Made by a program: the position numbers and the translations under genes
The notes under the pieces: model-generated
The model's input: the letters and a program-made list of their open reading frames with translations, nothing else
Told to the model about the DNA's origin: nothing
The model's database searches: none
In this document: positions 42,524-53,786 of the stretch, piece by piece
How positions within the stretch are numbered: the first letter of the stretch is position 1
How the letters are laid out: each line of letters starts with the position of its first letter
From: Nigrospora sphaerica
Lineage: Eukaryota > Ascomycota > Sordariomycetes > Amphisphaeriales > Apiosporaceae
Assembly: GCA_018287875.1 (NCBI GenBank)
Contig: JAGVVL010000013.1
Coordinates: 1,426,001-1,490,000, forward strand
Length of the DNA stretch: 64,000 nucleotides
Reading direction: 5' to 3'

Positions 42524-42785
42524 CTACGGAGGCAGGAGCATCTCGCCCCACGAGCTGGCGAGGAAGGCGACGGCGGCCTGGGAAGAGGTTGTCAGTCAAA
42601 TGGATCAAGGTTGCAAGGGGGAGACAGAGGTGGCGGGCGGAACATACACCGAAGACGGCGACGCTGCGCACCATGCCGGCGTTCTCGGGCGATGTGATGC
42701 TCTCGTAGGCCGAGGCAAACATGCCCTTGGGGGCGGGAGCGCCACGGCGGCCACCGGACTCGACTTGGATTCTGCGGGCGGGCAT
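42524..42785 (-). CDS. TOM6: TOM6, mitochondrial outer-membrane translocase small subunit, 63 aa
   Basis: Two exons: 42648-42785 (MPARRIQVESGG... to SVAVFG) and 42524-42577 (AAVAFLASSWGEMLLPP, TAG). The intron 42578-42647 has donor GTATGT, a CTGAC branch site and acceptor CCCAG. The product matches fungal Tom6: a basic N-terminus, the APKGMFASAYESITSPENAGMVRSV core, a single C-terminal membrane helix and a short LLPP end. Tom6 stabilises the TOM40 import pore in the mitochondrial outer membrane. Length fits the family (about 60 residues). ATG context is CAAAATG. Only the spliced form shows the family C-terminus. Confidence 0.92.
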
Positions 42786-43584
42786 TTTGCGTGTGGTGGG
42801 TGGATTGGCTGTGGTTGGGGGAAGCGACGGGTGGTGGTGGATGAACGGTGCGGATGACGATGGTGGTGATGCAGCTCGTAGGAAGGGAAAAAAAACGCTG
42901 TGCAAGGCTGAGGTGGGATTGTCCACTAAAGCTCCCCACTCCATGGCCCAATCGCCGCTAATGATAAATTTGGGGTGCCCGCGGGACAGCAATTGAACGG
43001 CAAGTGGGGTGGGAATGCTTACTGGATGATGATGCAGAAAAGTACATGACTTAAAAGCACAGCCTCCCGGGTACGAGCCTGCTGCACTTGGATCCGAGCA
43101 TGCATGGGCACGATGCAGGGCCGCCTTCCCGAGTCTGTATGCTTCTAGGCTAGGGTTACTCTGCGAGGGAATAGCCACCAAAGCCCAGAAGAGATCGGAT
43201 CAAAGGGAGCGCAAAGTCGTGGCTGCGCAGGCCGCCTGGGGGCCCAGACTCGGCGTTGGAACGAGAAGCAGACCACTCACATGTCCGTGAATGTACCTAG
43301 AGAAGTACCTATTTTTACGTCACCCCAGCCTGAGCTGCGAATTCCTAGCTCTACCTCCATCTCTAGTTTCCTTACGTACATGTTCATATTGCCGTCATCT
43401 GTCGAAATCATCGACACCACATACCCCGCCTACCCACCATCACGCTTGATCCGCCCTTGGGGCTTACACCTCCTACGCAGAACCCAGCGACAGTCGACTG
43501 ATCGTTACCTCGAACCCGTCAGGAGCCCACCAATCGACCGAGCCGAGCAATATCCCCACGGCCGGGGGGGGAGACGTGAACTCT
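42786..43584. other. Divergent intergenic region between TOM6 and the acidic nuclear protein gene
   Basis: About 800 bp that should hold both promoters, since the two genes point away from each other. No gene seen. It contains a TACCTAGAGAAGTACCTA element at about 43293-43310. Confidence 0.5.
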
Positions 43585-44991
43585 ATGGCCCATTCGTCTT
43601 CGACCTACGCCGACGCGGGCGGCTTCTTCCCGCCGTCGACGTCGCTCCCCTCGCCGGCGCCGAGCACGGCGTCGTCGCGGGCGGCGGCGGGCCTGCCGCA
43701 GCCGCGGTCCAAGCCGCTGGCGCCGGGGTCGCGTAAGGAGGACTACGCGCGCAACTATGTGTCAGCGCGGCTGCTGCACGTGTCGCGGCGGTACGTGAAG
43801 CACTTCGGACTGCCCGAGGCCGGCGACAACGCGGCGACGGCAGGCTACAGCAGCTTCGCCGAAGTGTGCGCGGACCTCGAAGATGTCGTGGGCGTGTTGT
43901 GGTTCAGTGGTACGCCGTCGCTGCAGGTGCCCTATCTGCTGTCGGTCGCCCTCGCCGTGCGCGAGTACGCGCCCGCCTTCGCGCCCGCGCCCCGGCCCAC
44001 CTTCGCCCTGCTGCGCAAGCTCGACCACTGCTTCGCCAGCCTGCTCGCCGGCCGCGACGCCCGCTCCGGCGCCCCCTTGCCCGGCTGCGACCCGCACGGC
44101 GGCCCCGCCCGCGCCATGACCCGGACCGACATGGTGCGCTGCAAGAGCCTCGCTGAGGAGACGCGCTCGCTCATCGCCGTGCTCATGAGCGGCGAGGCCG
44201 AAGTCGAGAACTACGCGCCCGAGGAAGACGACGATGACAATAACCACCAGAACAAAGAGACCATGTACACGGAGGACCGGCCGACACTGTCCCTGGCGCG
44301 GCCCGGCAAGAGGCGCCGGGACGAAGTGGACGAGGCCACCACCCCGACGGGCCTCGGTCGCGACGTCGATGATGACGACGACGACGACACGGAGGAAGAC
44401 GTGCGGACGGAGAACTCGTCGCCCAAACGGCGCCGGTCGGCTACGCCCCCCAAGCCCCCCCACCACCCCCGCGCCCCCTACATCAAGGCCGAGGAGACGG
44501 AAGCCGAGGAGGCCTCGCTCGCCGCCCTGCGCTCCCCCCATCCGGGCGGCGGTGCCCCCGAGGCCGAGGCGGTGCCCGCGCCCGCCGCCCCGCCCGCCGG
44601 GCAGCAGTTTCACTGGGCCCTGGAAGACGACGACTTGTCCGACGACGATGACGACGACGAGGCGGCGCCCCGCCGCGCCCCTCTGGCGCAACAGCCGCCG
44701 CCCCCGAGCGCCGCGGCGGCTACTGCGGACGTCATGGCGCCCGTGCCACCCCCGTCGGCCGGCCGGACGCAGACGCCGCCGACACCGCGGGACGCCGAAA
44801 TGGTCGACGCAGGGGCCGCCGGGGGCGACAGCAGCGACGAAGAGGACGCGGACGCGGACGAGGGGGGAGGCGAGGTGGAGGACGACGTCGACGAGGACGA
44901 GGAGGAGCTGCACATGAACGTGGCTCAGGTGTACGAAAAGACGCTCGTGGAGCTGGGCCGCGTCCTGGGCGAGTCGCTGGTAGACGACTGA
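43585..44991 (+). CDS. Acidic nuclear-type protein with conserved helical N-terminal domain, 468 aa
   Basis: Starts at ATG 43585; an in-frame GTG 9 nt upstream is rejected. After a Ser/Pro-rich leader, residues about 50-205 form a conserved-looking helical domain (YARNYVSARLLHVSRRYVKHFG, FAEVCADLEDVVGVLWFSGTPSLQVPYLL, FALLRKLDHCFASLLAGRD, TRTDMVRCKSLAEETRSLIAVLM). The rest is disordered: acidic runs (EEDDDDNN, DDDDDDDTEEDV, DDDDDDEAA), two basic nuclear-signal candidates (GKRRRDE, PKRRRS), Pro-rich linkers, and a short C-terminal helix (AQVYEKTLVELGRVLGESLV). The pattern recalls a conserved ascomycete family of uncertain role, so I give no name. Acidic tracts with KRRR suggest a nuclear, chromatin- or rRNA-associated protein. 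No intron needed. Confidence 0.78.
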   Translation: MAHSSSTYADAGGFFPPSTSLPSPAPSTASSRAAAGLPQPRSKPLAPGSRKEDYARNYVSARLLHVSRRYVKHFGLPEAGDNAATAGYSSFAEVCADLEDVVGVLWFSGTPSLQVPYLLSVALAVREYAPAFAPAPRPTFALLRKLDHCFASLLAGRDARSGAPLPGCDPHGGPARAMTRTDMVRCKSLAEETRSLIAVLMSGEAEVENYAPEEDDDDNNHQNKETMYTEDRPTLSLARPGKRRRDEVDEATTPTGLGRDVDDDDDDDTEEDVRTENSSPKRRRSATPPKPPHHPRAPYIKAEETEAEEASLAALRSPHPGGGAPEAEAVPAPAAPPAGQQFHWALEDDDLSDDDDDDEAAPRRAPLAQQPPPPSAAAATADVMAPVPPPSAGRTQTPPTPRDAEMVDAGAAGGDSSDEEDADADEGGGEVEDDVDEDEEELHMNVAQVYEKTLVELGRVLGESLVDD

Positions 44992-47900
44992 GAGCGCCTG
45001 TGGGTGCCTGTGTGGGTGCATCTTTGTGCGCTTCCCCGCGACTCACCCCTTGCCCCTCTGGGTGGAGGGGGCCCCTTGACGGGATGATGATGAAAGTCAC
45101 GATGAATGTCACGAGAGACGATGACGAGTCGGAACGGGAAAGCATCCCGTACCCCATAGTATAATGGCCTGCGTAATGATGTAGCTTCTCGTCCCATCCC
45201 CCTTATTATGATTTGTTGATTACGCCCGGGTGACTCCCGAGCCGGTGAAGATGGGTAGGACCAGACGCAGGGAGGGAAACTAGAGGACGTCGAGTGTGGG
45301 CGGGGAAACAAGCGTGCCACACCCGTACATTTCTTCGGGCGGCCGAAGAAATTTTTCTTTCTCTTTCTGTTGTATTCGCCAGCATCAAGTCTATTCCTCC
45401 CCCCTCTTCCTACCGCAGTCCCCACGGGGCCATATCACCATCCAGCAACGCCCCCGTCAGCCGGCTCCGGCGTAAAGCGTGCATCCTCGCTTCGCCATTT
45501 GCTCATCCTTCCTCACGCACCCATTGGGGTACATAATCGTCGCCGTCGCACTTCCGGACAGAGACTTCGTACCTACGTAGAAGCCGACGGCCCTCCAGCC
45601 GCCTCTTGGCCGACTTTCCTCCGGCGCCTTCGCCTCCCTACGTCCGCCCCCCCCCCCCCCGGTGAGCCCGGGTTCGTCGTACCCGCAGGGCTTCGTACTG
45701 GCGACCCTTCTTGGCGCTCCGGCGTCCGAGGCAACGGCGTGCGCGGGTCCCGGCTCCCCGGCCAGCTCTTCTCGTGTAAAGATGGCTGTGCAATTTGTTT
45801 GCGAGGGCATGGCTCTTCTCGGCGCCGGGCTCGGCGGAGACGACGCGAACGCCCTACGCCCTGGTCTGCGGACTGGGAATTGCCAGCGCCCGAAGGCACG
45901 CCAAGTGCACCGTCACAACGTTATAGCCATTCAGAAGCGCAGCGGCACGTTCTTGTTACTCTTGGTTCCCGCCGTAAACAGGCCGAATAATAACAAGCAT
46001 AATCCCCAACACGGAGGGGAGACGAAGGAGGAAGTCAGGGAAGCGGGAAATGGCCGTCTGCTCCGTGGGCGCGACAGCTCCGTCGCCTTTGGGGTGCGCA
46101 ATCAATGACTCCCGAGAGAGTGGCGAATACTACCATCATGATAGGTAATCCCCAAACCCCCGTAGAGTATAAAAAACCAGGGCAGCGGAGGAAGAAGGAA
46201 AGCGGGAAAGGGTGGGCAGGAGACGAGCCGGGCGTCGCCAGCGTGACGACGTCGATGACGGTGAAGAGGTCCAGACCGCCGTAGAGGAATATTTGGTTGA
46301 GCTCCCCAGCCGAAAGCCGGGGCGCCGCTCCACCGGGCGCTGTGCCGGTCCGGTTACCATGGGACGGGGGGGTAGAGACGATGACGACGCCTGGACCGGA
46401 GATCGTTTTGGGCGACGGCGCGGCATACACACACCGGCAAGCGGTGAGTGGGTAGGAGAGGCCATGCGGGCAACGATGCATAAACGCGCGCCCGTACTAA
46501 CTTTTCTTCTTCTTTACGTCCACGTTCGGGAACATCGCCTAACTGGGTATAAACTACCTAAATGGGTATAAACTACCTACCCAGGGGCGGCGCACTTCCG
46601 ACCGGATGATGACGCTCCCCCCGGGTTGCCGCGCCGTTCCCACCTCTTACCCCAATCGGCGCCGCTGTTCGTCGTCTTAACCCCTTCCTCCCCGGCCCTT
46701 ATGGCCGGCAAGTGGGAAAGCCCCCAAAGAGAACAGGGAAAGAAAAAAAAAGGCCCCACGGACTCAGGTCTCGACCTGGCCCGACGGTTCCAGTAAAGAA
46801 AAACAGGTCCTGAGCAAGTCGGGTCTGGGCTCAGGCGCCCCATTGGGCCCGCAGCCCCGTCGTCTGCGTCCTTGAGGGCGTGGGATTCCAGGCCCGAGAT
46901 GGACGATGCGTTGGCATTCGCGGTATGTCCCCCACCCGGCGATTTAAGGGAATACCGGATGCGTGGCCGACGACGGGTGGGCACGGCGAGCACTGACTGG
47001 CCGGCCGCCCCCGTCACGTACCGGTACATGGACGCTTCTGTGTCCGGCCGGGCCCTGCAGGCCAGCTATACCCGTGTCCCATCGTCGTGGTCTTCTCGCC
47101 CAGCCCGCGGATGGGAAAGCGGGGGGTGCCAAGGCGGGAGGGGCGCGCGGTGGACGCAAAAACCGGACGGGCGAGAGCGGTGACGTGAGGCCTACGACGC
47201 CGACTTTTTTTCTAACCCGTGTAAACGGGTCCGGCTTGGGTCCGGCGCGCCCAGAAAACTAAGGAATGATGGTGTGCAGCGTCCCTCCGAGACCCCCCCT
47301 AAAAACGTTTGCCCGCTACCCCTCCGACCCCCGTAAAAGTATAATGGTAGGTAGCAGACCCGATGTCCGTCGCGGGGATCCGTATACCTTTTTTCACGGC
47401 CGCCTCGTTGGTTTGGCGTGCGCACACGTAATCGAGCACGGCGGCCAGCCAGGCATCCCCGAGAGACACTCCCACCACTTTACGCTCACACCACTGCATG
47501 TATGGTCACATCCCAGCTCGCACCGCGCACATCAGTCGGATGGGAGCAAAAGCGTCAGGGCAGCGTGGCGACCCACCGGGGGCTTTCATGCCGTTGCCCA
47601 CGTTGGCAGGTTGGGGCAGGTTTTTTGGGGCCTTGGAAGGCGGCGGCGGCGGCGAAAAGCCACGACCACCTGCCAAGTACATGCGGCCTATGCGACGAAA
47701 TTGGGGCATCGTAACCGCACCCGTCCTCCGGCCGCCACGGAACCGGAAAGCGGGAGGGACGGAAAAGAACAGGGTCGAGATGGGTTCACAGAAAACCAAA
47801 CAGAACAGGCAATGCGTAGGTGATCAACACAGGGCCGTTGAGGCACGTCGTCACCTACCTGGTGAGGTGCGTGTCGGTATTCCCAGACAGGGAGGGCAAA

Positions 47901-50900
47901 GCGAAATTGCCCATTCCGAACCCGAGCAGAGATGCCATCATCCCCCACCCGGGTCTCGATGCACACTCTCACTCACACACGCCCCCGAGCGCCTAAAATC
48001 ACGGTTGGCGATATAGGCTGTGCCTGCGCCCCCGTGTGTGGTTGCGATGCGGCTGTGGCGAGATTGCGAGCGACGGTGTTCCTGCATCGGGGGGGGACGG
48101 CGATAGGCTGTCCTTCACTCTTGGGCCGGAGCCGAGAAGAGGGCGGGGTGCTGGGGCGGGAATTGTGCAGGAGAGATGGAGATGGAGAAGGGAAACAAAA
48201 ACCCCCAAGTCGTTTTGCCTATCCCCGGGGGTTGATAGGTTCGTCTGGTCTTACTGGTGTCAGTGCCTTACGCTTAACCTGCAGGTGGGATGACGGGGCG
48301 CGTGGGCAGGCACAGCATCAATCTATGCATGAACAGACAAGCGGAAGTGGCAGCAGCACGGCTTTTGTCCGGCAGATGCGTGACGTGGGGCGCTGCATGT
48401 GGCTGTTTCCCTGTGGTCGTGTTCATGCCGGTCGCGCCACGCTGGCGCCGGTGCTACCGACGGCTGGGGGACGAGGAGGAATCAAAAAGAAATCAATGGC
48501 GGAAATTGTAGCCTTCGCCCTCCCCTTACGGCAGGTTTCCTTACCTACAATGAGCTGAGGCCGCCGCGTATCCGGTCATCAGGTAGGGACTACTCCCGTG
48601 TCGTCCCTCCTCGCTCATCAGGGGGAGGGCGCCAATGGTCGGCCAAGGGCTTTAAACGGACGGCGGGCGCGCATTTCCACCTGACGCGGTTTCGCGCCAG
48701 GGCTGCACCGAGGCCCTGGAGCCCTCTCATTGGCCGCGGTGTCCAAGAATAAATCAGGGAGGGGGCCCGTTCTAGGTACGCAGATGAATAACGGGTTGGC
48801 GGCCACAGATAGACTGCCCAGGTCGCCGAACGAGACCGACCGGCGGAGATGGGGGAATGAAGCGTGAGATTGGGTTGGTTCGGGTCGGGAGCCTGCCAGA
48901 TAAGGCTCGCCAGGGGGGAAAAGGCAGACAGACGAATAGACAAGAGACACAGGTACACACATGGCCTTGGCACATCTTGTCCATCGGCAGGAGGAGGGCT
49001 CTGGATAACCGGCATCTGGCGAACCGAGCCATAGTGCGTGTGTGCATGCAGCTCTAGGGACGTGTATCAATTCCAGCGGCCACAGCCGCAGCAGGCCATG
49101 AGATAGGCGTGCGTGGCATCGGGAGGGAGAATGCGAGGGCCTCAGCTTCGCGACTGCCCATTCCCGTCCGACAGCGGGTACCTCTTGATGATGCATTCCA
49201 TTACCTCCGACGTAGATTTGACGGACGGGTTAGCCGACCGACGGCCCAGGTGGCGCCCCGGAAACTGGCGCGGTTGACAATTGAAGGGGGGGCTAAGAGA
49301 AGCCCAGCGCGCTGGACAAAGGACGGGGGGGGAAAATTGACAGAACACCAACTCCCGAGCCAACAGGAAGCAAAAAAAAGATCGATCTTATGGGCCTGCA
49401 GATAGATCGCGCGCCCGTCGCCAATCAGGCCGGCAGCTTCGCTCCTTTTTCGGCCTCCAAGCCACGCACGATGCAGGGGAATTCAGTTGTCCGTCTCGCT
49501 AGCTGGGTTCCTCCTTTGTTTCTTACTTTCTTGGTTGCATTCCTGCTCCCTCTCGTCACCGTCGGGTCATGCATGCATGCTTTGCTTCCAAGACTCCCAA
49601 GCCGGACGGCCAGAGTGCCCAGGCGTTTTGCCCAAGAGGGCTGAGCGAATGATGGTGGACCCACGGGAAACCTGAAGCGACCGCCTTTCTCTCTATCTCT
49701 CTCTTCCTCTCTACTGTGCCCCTAAGGTTTCCTTGCAAAGGTACTGGACCAGCACTGGCCACGGGCCCATCCCTGACAGCTCTGTTCCCCGGCAGGGGCT
49801 AAGAAGGAGCCCCACCGATCTTCCGCCCGCGTTGCGGTTTCATGTTGGTCCAGGGGCTCGGGTTGGGTGCATGCACGCACAGCACAGCACAGCACAGCAC
49901 ACACACGCCTACATGGTAGTGGGTCGAGGCAGGGGCGGCCAGGGAAACAGGATCATGGCACATGCAGGTACATCTGTCCCGTTGCGGCAGTGCGTGCGCC
50001 CATGAGGTACCCTGGGATGCGCGTGGGATTGTGAGTGCCTGTGTCCCTTTTATCCTGAGTGGAAGTAGATGTTGCCCATCTTCACCTCACCCTCTTTCTG
50101 CCTTCTGCCCGTCCGTCTCCCTCCAGCTCTGCCGCATTGCCGGTCCCGGCCGTTGAGGAGAAATGGCAACCCTTTCCACGCGTCGTGAGTCGTTCGCGCT
50201 CTCGTTGGTGCTAACCGCCGGCGTGGGGAAACCAAAAAAAATCCCATTCCCAACAGCTAGACAGCTACAGGCGCTCACAACGAACCGACGAGAGGTGAAC
50301 CTCCGTCCTCCCTCTCCCACCGGTCCTTTGAATGCCGGTGGGCCGGTGGGCCAACGCCGGCCTCCATGCTGCCCAGAGCTCCCTGAGCTGTGCCGGCCAT
50401 ACACGCGCGCGTCCCTGGGGGGGTAGGGCGGCTCAGGGCTGCCAGGGCAAGCTTCGCTCAATTCGTTGTGGCTTAGCTTTGTTGGCAGCCGAGATTCAGG
50501 AACAGTCGCTCCTTGCAGCCCATGCGAGCCGGGGAGCGAACGTGTCTGATATGTCAGCATCGCCTCCCGCTCCACCCACACAGGTGCACACACGCACACA
50601 CGCACTCTGCCGCAAGCACTTGTCTGCCAGTCAAACCCCTCCAAGTCCTGCTGGCCTACCCTGAACCCATGCAGGGGTGGGGGGGTGAAGCCGGACGGGA
50701 GAGGCGGCGAGAGGGCGAACCAACGAGCTCCGGGTCGTGGTTTCGACATGGGGGGGGCCCTTATCCGAAAACTGGGAGCTGGGCCATTTGAGCTGTCAGG
50801 GCCACCCCCATTCTTTTTCTCCTTCTACCGGGCCGGGCAGCGCCAGCGCCAGCCTATCCTCCTGGGCGTATAGCATAACCGCCCTGGTTGATATTACCTT

Positions 50901-51593
50901 GTCGGCCCTCGCTCCACAATGGTAAGAGACCGGCTTCTTGGACGCTCGGCGGAGGTGCAAGGTGGACCTTTTTCGCCTCTTGGTCGGTCGACCTCCGCTC
51001 TCTCCCTCTCGCGCGCGCGCGCCCCCGTCCCTATTAAAGTCGGTTTCGTCCCCGCCTAGGTACAGGTACCCCTTCCTCACCTTCGCTTTGGCCTCACCGT
51101 GCTGTTGTCTGTCACTTCCTTTTGCTTCGTCGTCCGTTCATTCTTGCTTGCCAAGGCCACTCTCTTTTCCTTCCCGCCTTCTTACTGCCCGAGCCCAGTT
51201 TCGTGGCCCCTCCCCTTCCCCGGTTTACACACTCACCTTTGTTGGACCGGCCTCTACATATACAAACGTTCTTTTCCTGCGAGCCAGGCCCTGTTGTGTG
51301 CCCTCACCGTTCAACTATTTACCCCAGTTCGACCTCCCGGGACTACCTTTTCAGGCAAACTGTTGAAGAAGCCCTCGCGCTCTCAGTCACTACCACTACT
51401 ACATTCTCTCTTCCGAAGCAAGCAAGTCGACCAGCAAGGTTCCTCCTGACCAAGCTAGACTCCTTCCTCCTTGGTCAAGCCGATATACAGCCACACGTAT
51501 ATCTCTCTTTCGTTCTTGATATATACCCATACGTATCTCGCTCTTTCAGTCTCTCTCTCTCACTCTCACACGACCGCAACACACTTCGCAATC
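44992..51593. other. 6.6-kb gene-poor, GC-rich region with pyrimidine tracts
   Basis: No protein gene supported. It contains many overlapping low-complexity open frames on both strands typical of GC-rich non-coding DNA, a poly-C run (about 45649-45660), a short (CACAG)n array near 49881-49902, CT-rich runs near 49686-49715 and long pyrimidine tracts between 50980 and 51590. A minus-strand hydrophobic frame at 46035-46340 (ELNQIFLYGGLDLFTVIDVV, LPIMMVVFATLSG) is the only stretch that might be an exon. The right end is the long pyrimidine-rich promoter and 5' leader of the GH16 gene. Confidence 0.5.
51541..51593 (+). promoter_or_regulatory. CT-rich 5' leader of the GH16 gene
   Basis: TCTCTCTCTC- and CACTCTCACAC-type pyrimidine-rich sequence directly upstream of the ATG at 51594. 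Such CT-boxes are typical of highly expressed filamentous-fungal genes and usually lie around the transcription start. Confidence 0.5.
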
Positions 51594-52448
51594 ATGCGTT
51601 TCCAGACCAGCCAACTCCTCAGCCTCCTCCCGGCGCTGGCCTCGGCCATTGCGCCGCCGCCGGCGGGGCCGGGCATGAAGCTCGTGTGGTCGGACGACTT
51701 TGCGGGGCCGGCGGGGGCGCCGCCGAGCAACCAGTGGAACGTGGCCGAGGCCATTGACACCAACAACGAGATCCAGACGTACTCGACGTCGAGCAACAAC
51801 CTGCAGATCAGCGGCGGCGGCACGATCCAGATGGTGCCGCGCAAGACGCCGTCGGGCAAGTGGACGTCGGGCCGCATCGAGACCAAGGCGTCGTGGACGC
51901 CGCCGGTCGGGGGTCAGATGCTGGTGCAGGCGGGCATCCTGCTGGGGTCGAACCCGGGCTCGCAGAAGCAGGGCATCTGGCCGGCCTTCTGGATGCTGGG
52001 CGACGCGATCCGGCACGGGACCGCGTGGCCGCTGTGCGGCGAGCTCGACATCATGGAGAGCGTCAGCGGCGACGGTCGGGCCTACGGCACGGCGCACTGC
52101 GGCCCCACGGCCGACGGCGGCCCCTGCCACGAGCCGACGGGCAACGGCGCCAGCACGGCGCTGCCGACCGACGGCTTCCACCAGTGGGGCCTGCTCGTCG
52201 ACCGCGCCGCCGCCGACTGGCGCGCCCAGACCATCACCTGGCTGCTCGACGGCGCCCCCTGGCGCGCCCTCACCGGCGCCGACGTGGGCGACGAGGGCAT
52301 CTGGGCCACCCTCGCCCACAGCCCCCTCTACGTCCTCCTCAACGTCGCCGTCGGCGGCAACTGGCCCGGCTCCCCCAACGCCGACACCGTCGACGGCTAC
52401 GGCGCCATGATGGAGGTTCAGTACGTCGCTGTCTACTCCTCCGCCTAA
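51594..52448 (+). CDS. Secreted GH16 endo-beta-1,3-glucanase-type hydrolase, 284 aa
   Basis: ATG 51594 (context AATCATG) chosen over an upstream GTG-led extension because it begins a signal peptide (MRFQTSQLLSLLPALASAIA). The GH16 fold is clear: MKLVWSDDFAG at the first strand, NEIQTYS, SGRIETKASW, QGIWPAFWMLG, then the catalytic GELDIMESV with E150 nucleophile, D152 and E155 acid/base, then YGTAHCG, FHQWGLLVDR and PLYVLLNVAVGGNWPG. Such enzymes cut beta-1,3 (or 1,3/1,4) glucans, either in the fungal wall or in plant material; the exact substrate cannot be fixed from the sequence. Length is normal for single-domain members. No binding module or GPI tail. No intron. Confidence 0.94.
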   Translation: MRFQTSQLLSLLPALASAIAPPPAGPGMKLVWSDDFAGPAGAPPSNQWNVAEAIDTNNEIQTYSTSSNNLQISGGGTIQMVPRKTPSGKWTSGRIETKASWTPPVGGQMLVQAGILLGSNPGSQKQGIWPAFWMLGDAIRHGTAWPLCGELDIMESVSGDGRAYGTAHCGPTADGGPCHEPTGNGASTALPTDGFHQWGLLVDRAAADWRAQTITWLLDGAPWRALTGADVGDEGIWATLAHSPLYVLLNVAVGGNWPGSPNADTVDGYGAMMEVQYVAVYSSA

Positions 52449-53786
52449 AGATTCCGGGCCCCTGCTCTTGCTTTCTGTTTTTCACGCAAACCCCGCCATG
52501 GGCACGACCCTTATGACTTATCGATCGATTGCGGAGAGAGAAGAAAATATCCAAAAAGAAGCGAGCCCGGACTTAAGGGGAAGAGACGGGCCTACGTTGA
52601 GGAGCCGCGGCGTTGGATAGACAGACCCTCATCCCGTATCGGGCTATGAACTTGTCTGGGCTGTTTTGTTAGTTTCGCGTTAGACTCTGAATTCGAGATA
52701 CCTTTTACTTTCCGCTACCCTCGTCGTTTGGCCCCTCGATGGGAGCATGCCAGTATCGCGCTGCCCCCTTACTCTTCAGGTGTGTGTATTCGCGATGGCT
52801 GCCGCACTTGGTTGGATGCTGCCGTCGTGCCAGCTCTCTCCGTACATAGACAACACTCGCCTTCTTCAAATTGGGCACCCCCCCCCCACCATCACCCCCC
52901 TTCTGTGCTCTACGTGCTGCTCTTCTCGCGTTTGCCCGTCCCAACCCGATTGGCCACCTCGTAGTATCCCGCTTCGCTTTTTCCATGACAGCAAACCCCA
53001 CGAGTTCTGTAACTTGGAGGTTTGAAACGAACCGGGCTGACGGTCGTCGTGGCTGACACGGAGCGAAGCGGTGGCGGGGAGAGGAGAGAGTTTCCGTCCG
53101 TGGGGGCTGAGCATGTCCCGAACCCATGTTCTTAAGGGGGTTTGGGGTCTCCCTCAACGTCTGGGCGGGCGGACAGGGGCGGGCGTGTGCGCGCGTCATC
53201 TTCCCCCCGGAAAGTCTAAAACGACGATCAGGAATGGGCTGACTCGAGCGCCGCTCTCCCGACCTCGCCCGATTCGGGTTGGGCCCGCAGAGCCTCAATC
53301 CGGTCGGCCTGATCACGTGCGTGGCCTACCTGTACATGAATAACTACGTATGGGATGGATCCTGGGGGTTTCGAGTCGATTTGGAGGAGGAAGCGGGCGG
53401 TCCTGCGGGATGCAAAGACGGGCGCGTCCGGGGTTACATGGCGAGCGATTGCGGTGATGCTTGGCAGGCACTACAGTAGCAAGCTTCCAAAAACACTGTA
53501 CAACAGTAGTTTAAATGCTGGAAAGGACAGTCTTCCCGATAACGCGGACTGTACCTGTGCCCCACCTACAAAACGAATTGCTAGTTGTAGGTAGGTGCCG
53601 TTCGATAAGATATCGCCGGCCGCTTCCCCAATTGACTCTGGGCGGATCGAAGGGTCCCAGAAGGCAGGAGCGCAGAATCGAAATTTCGGGCCTCGTTTCC
53701 CCCGCCCGCCTCGAAGAGTTTCATGCCCACGATACTTCCGCCTTCGGCTCTACTTCGACCAAAGTCCTCGCGGCCGCCCTGCGTGA
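52449..53786. other. Intergenic, no gene seen
   Basis: 3' flank of GH16 and upstream region of GUF1. A short poly-C run lies at about 52879-52886. No protein-like open frame. Confidence 0.45.

Noticed and set aside
42480..43181. 233-codon minus-strand frame as a single protein
   Set aside because: It is TOM6 exon 1 read through the intron in frame, plus a non-coding 5' extension.
43762..45021. 419-codon minus-strand frame
   Set aside because: Antisense shadow of the acidic nuclear protein gene; no motifs of its own.
45370..45990. 206-codon plus-strand frame
   Set aside because: Low-complexity Pro/Arg/Ser composition typical of GC-rich non-coding DNA.
51546..52319. 257-codon minus-strand frame
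   Set aside because: Antisense shadow of the GH16 gene.
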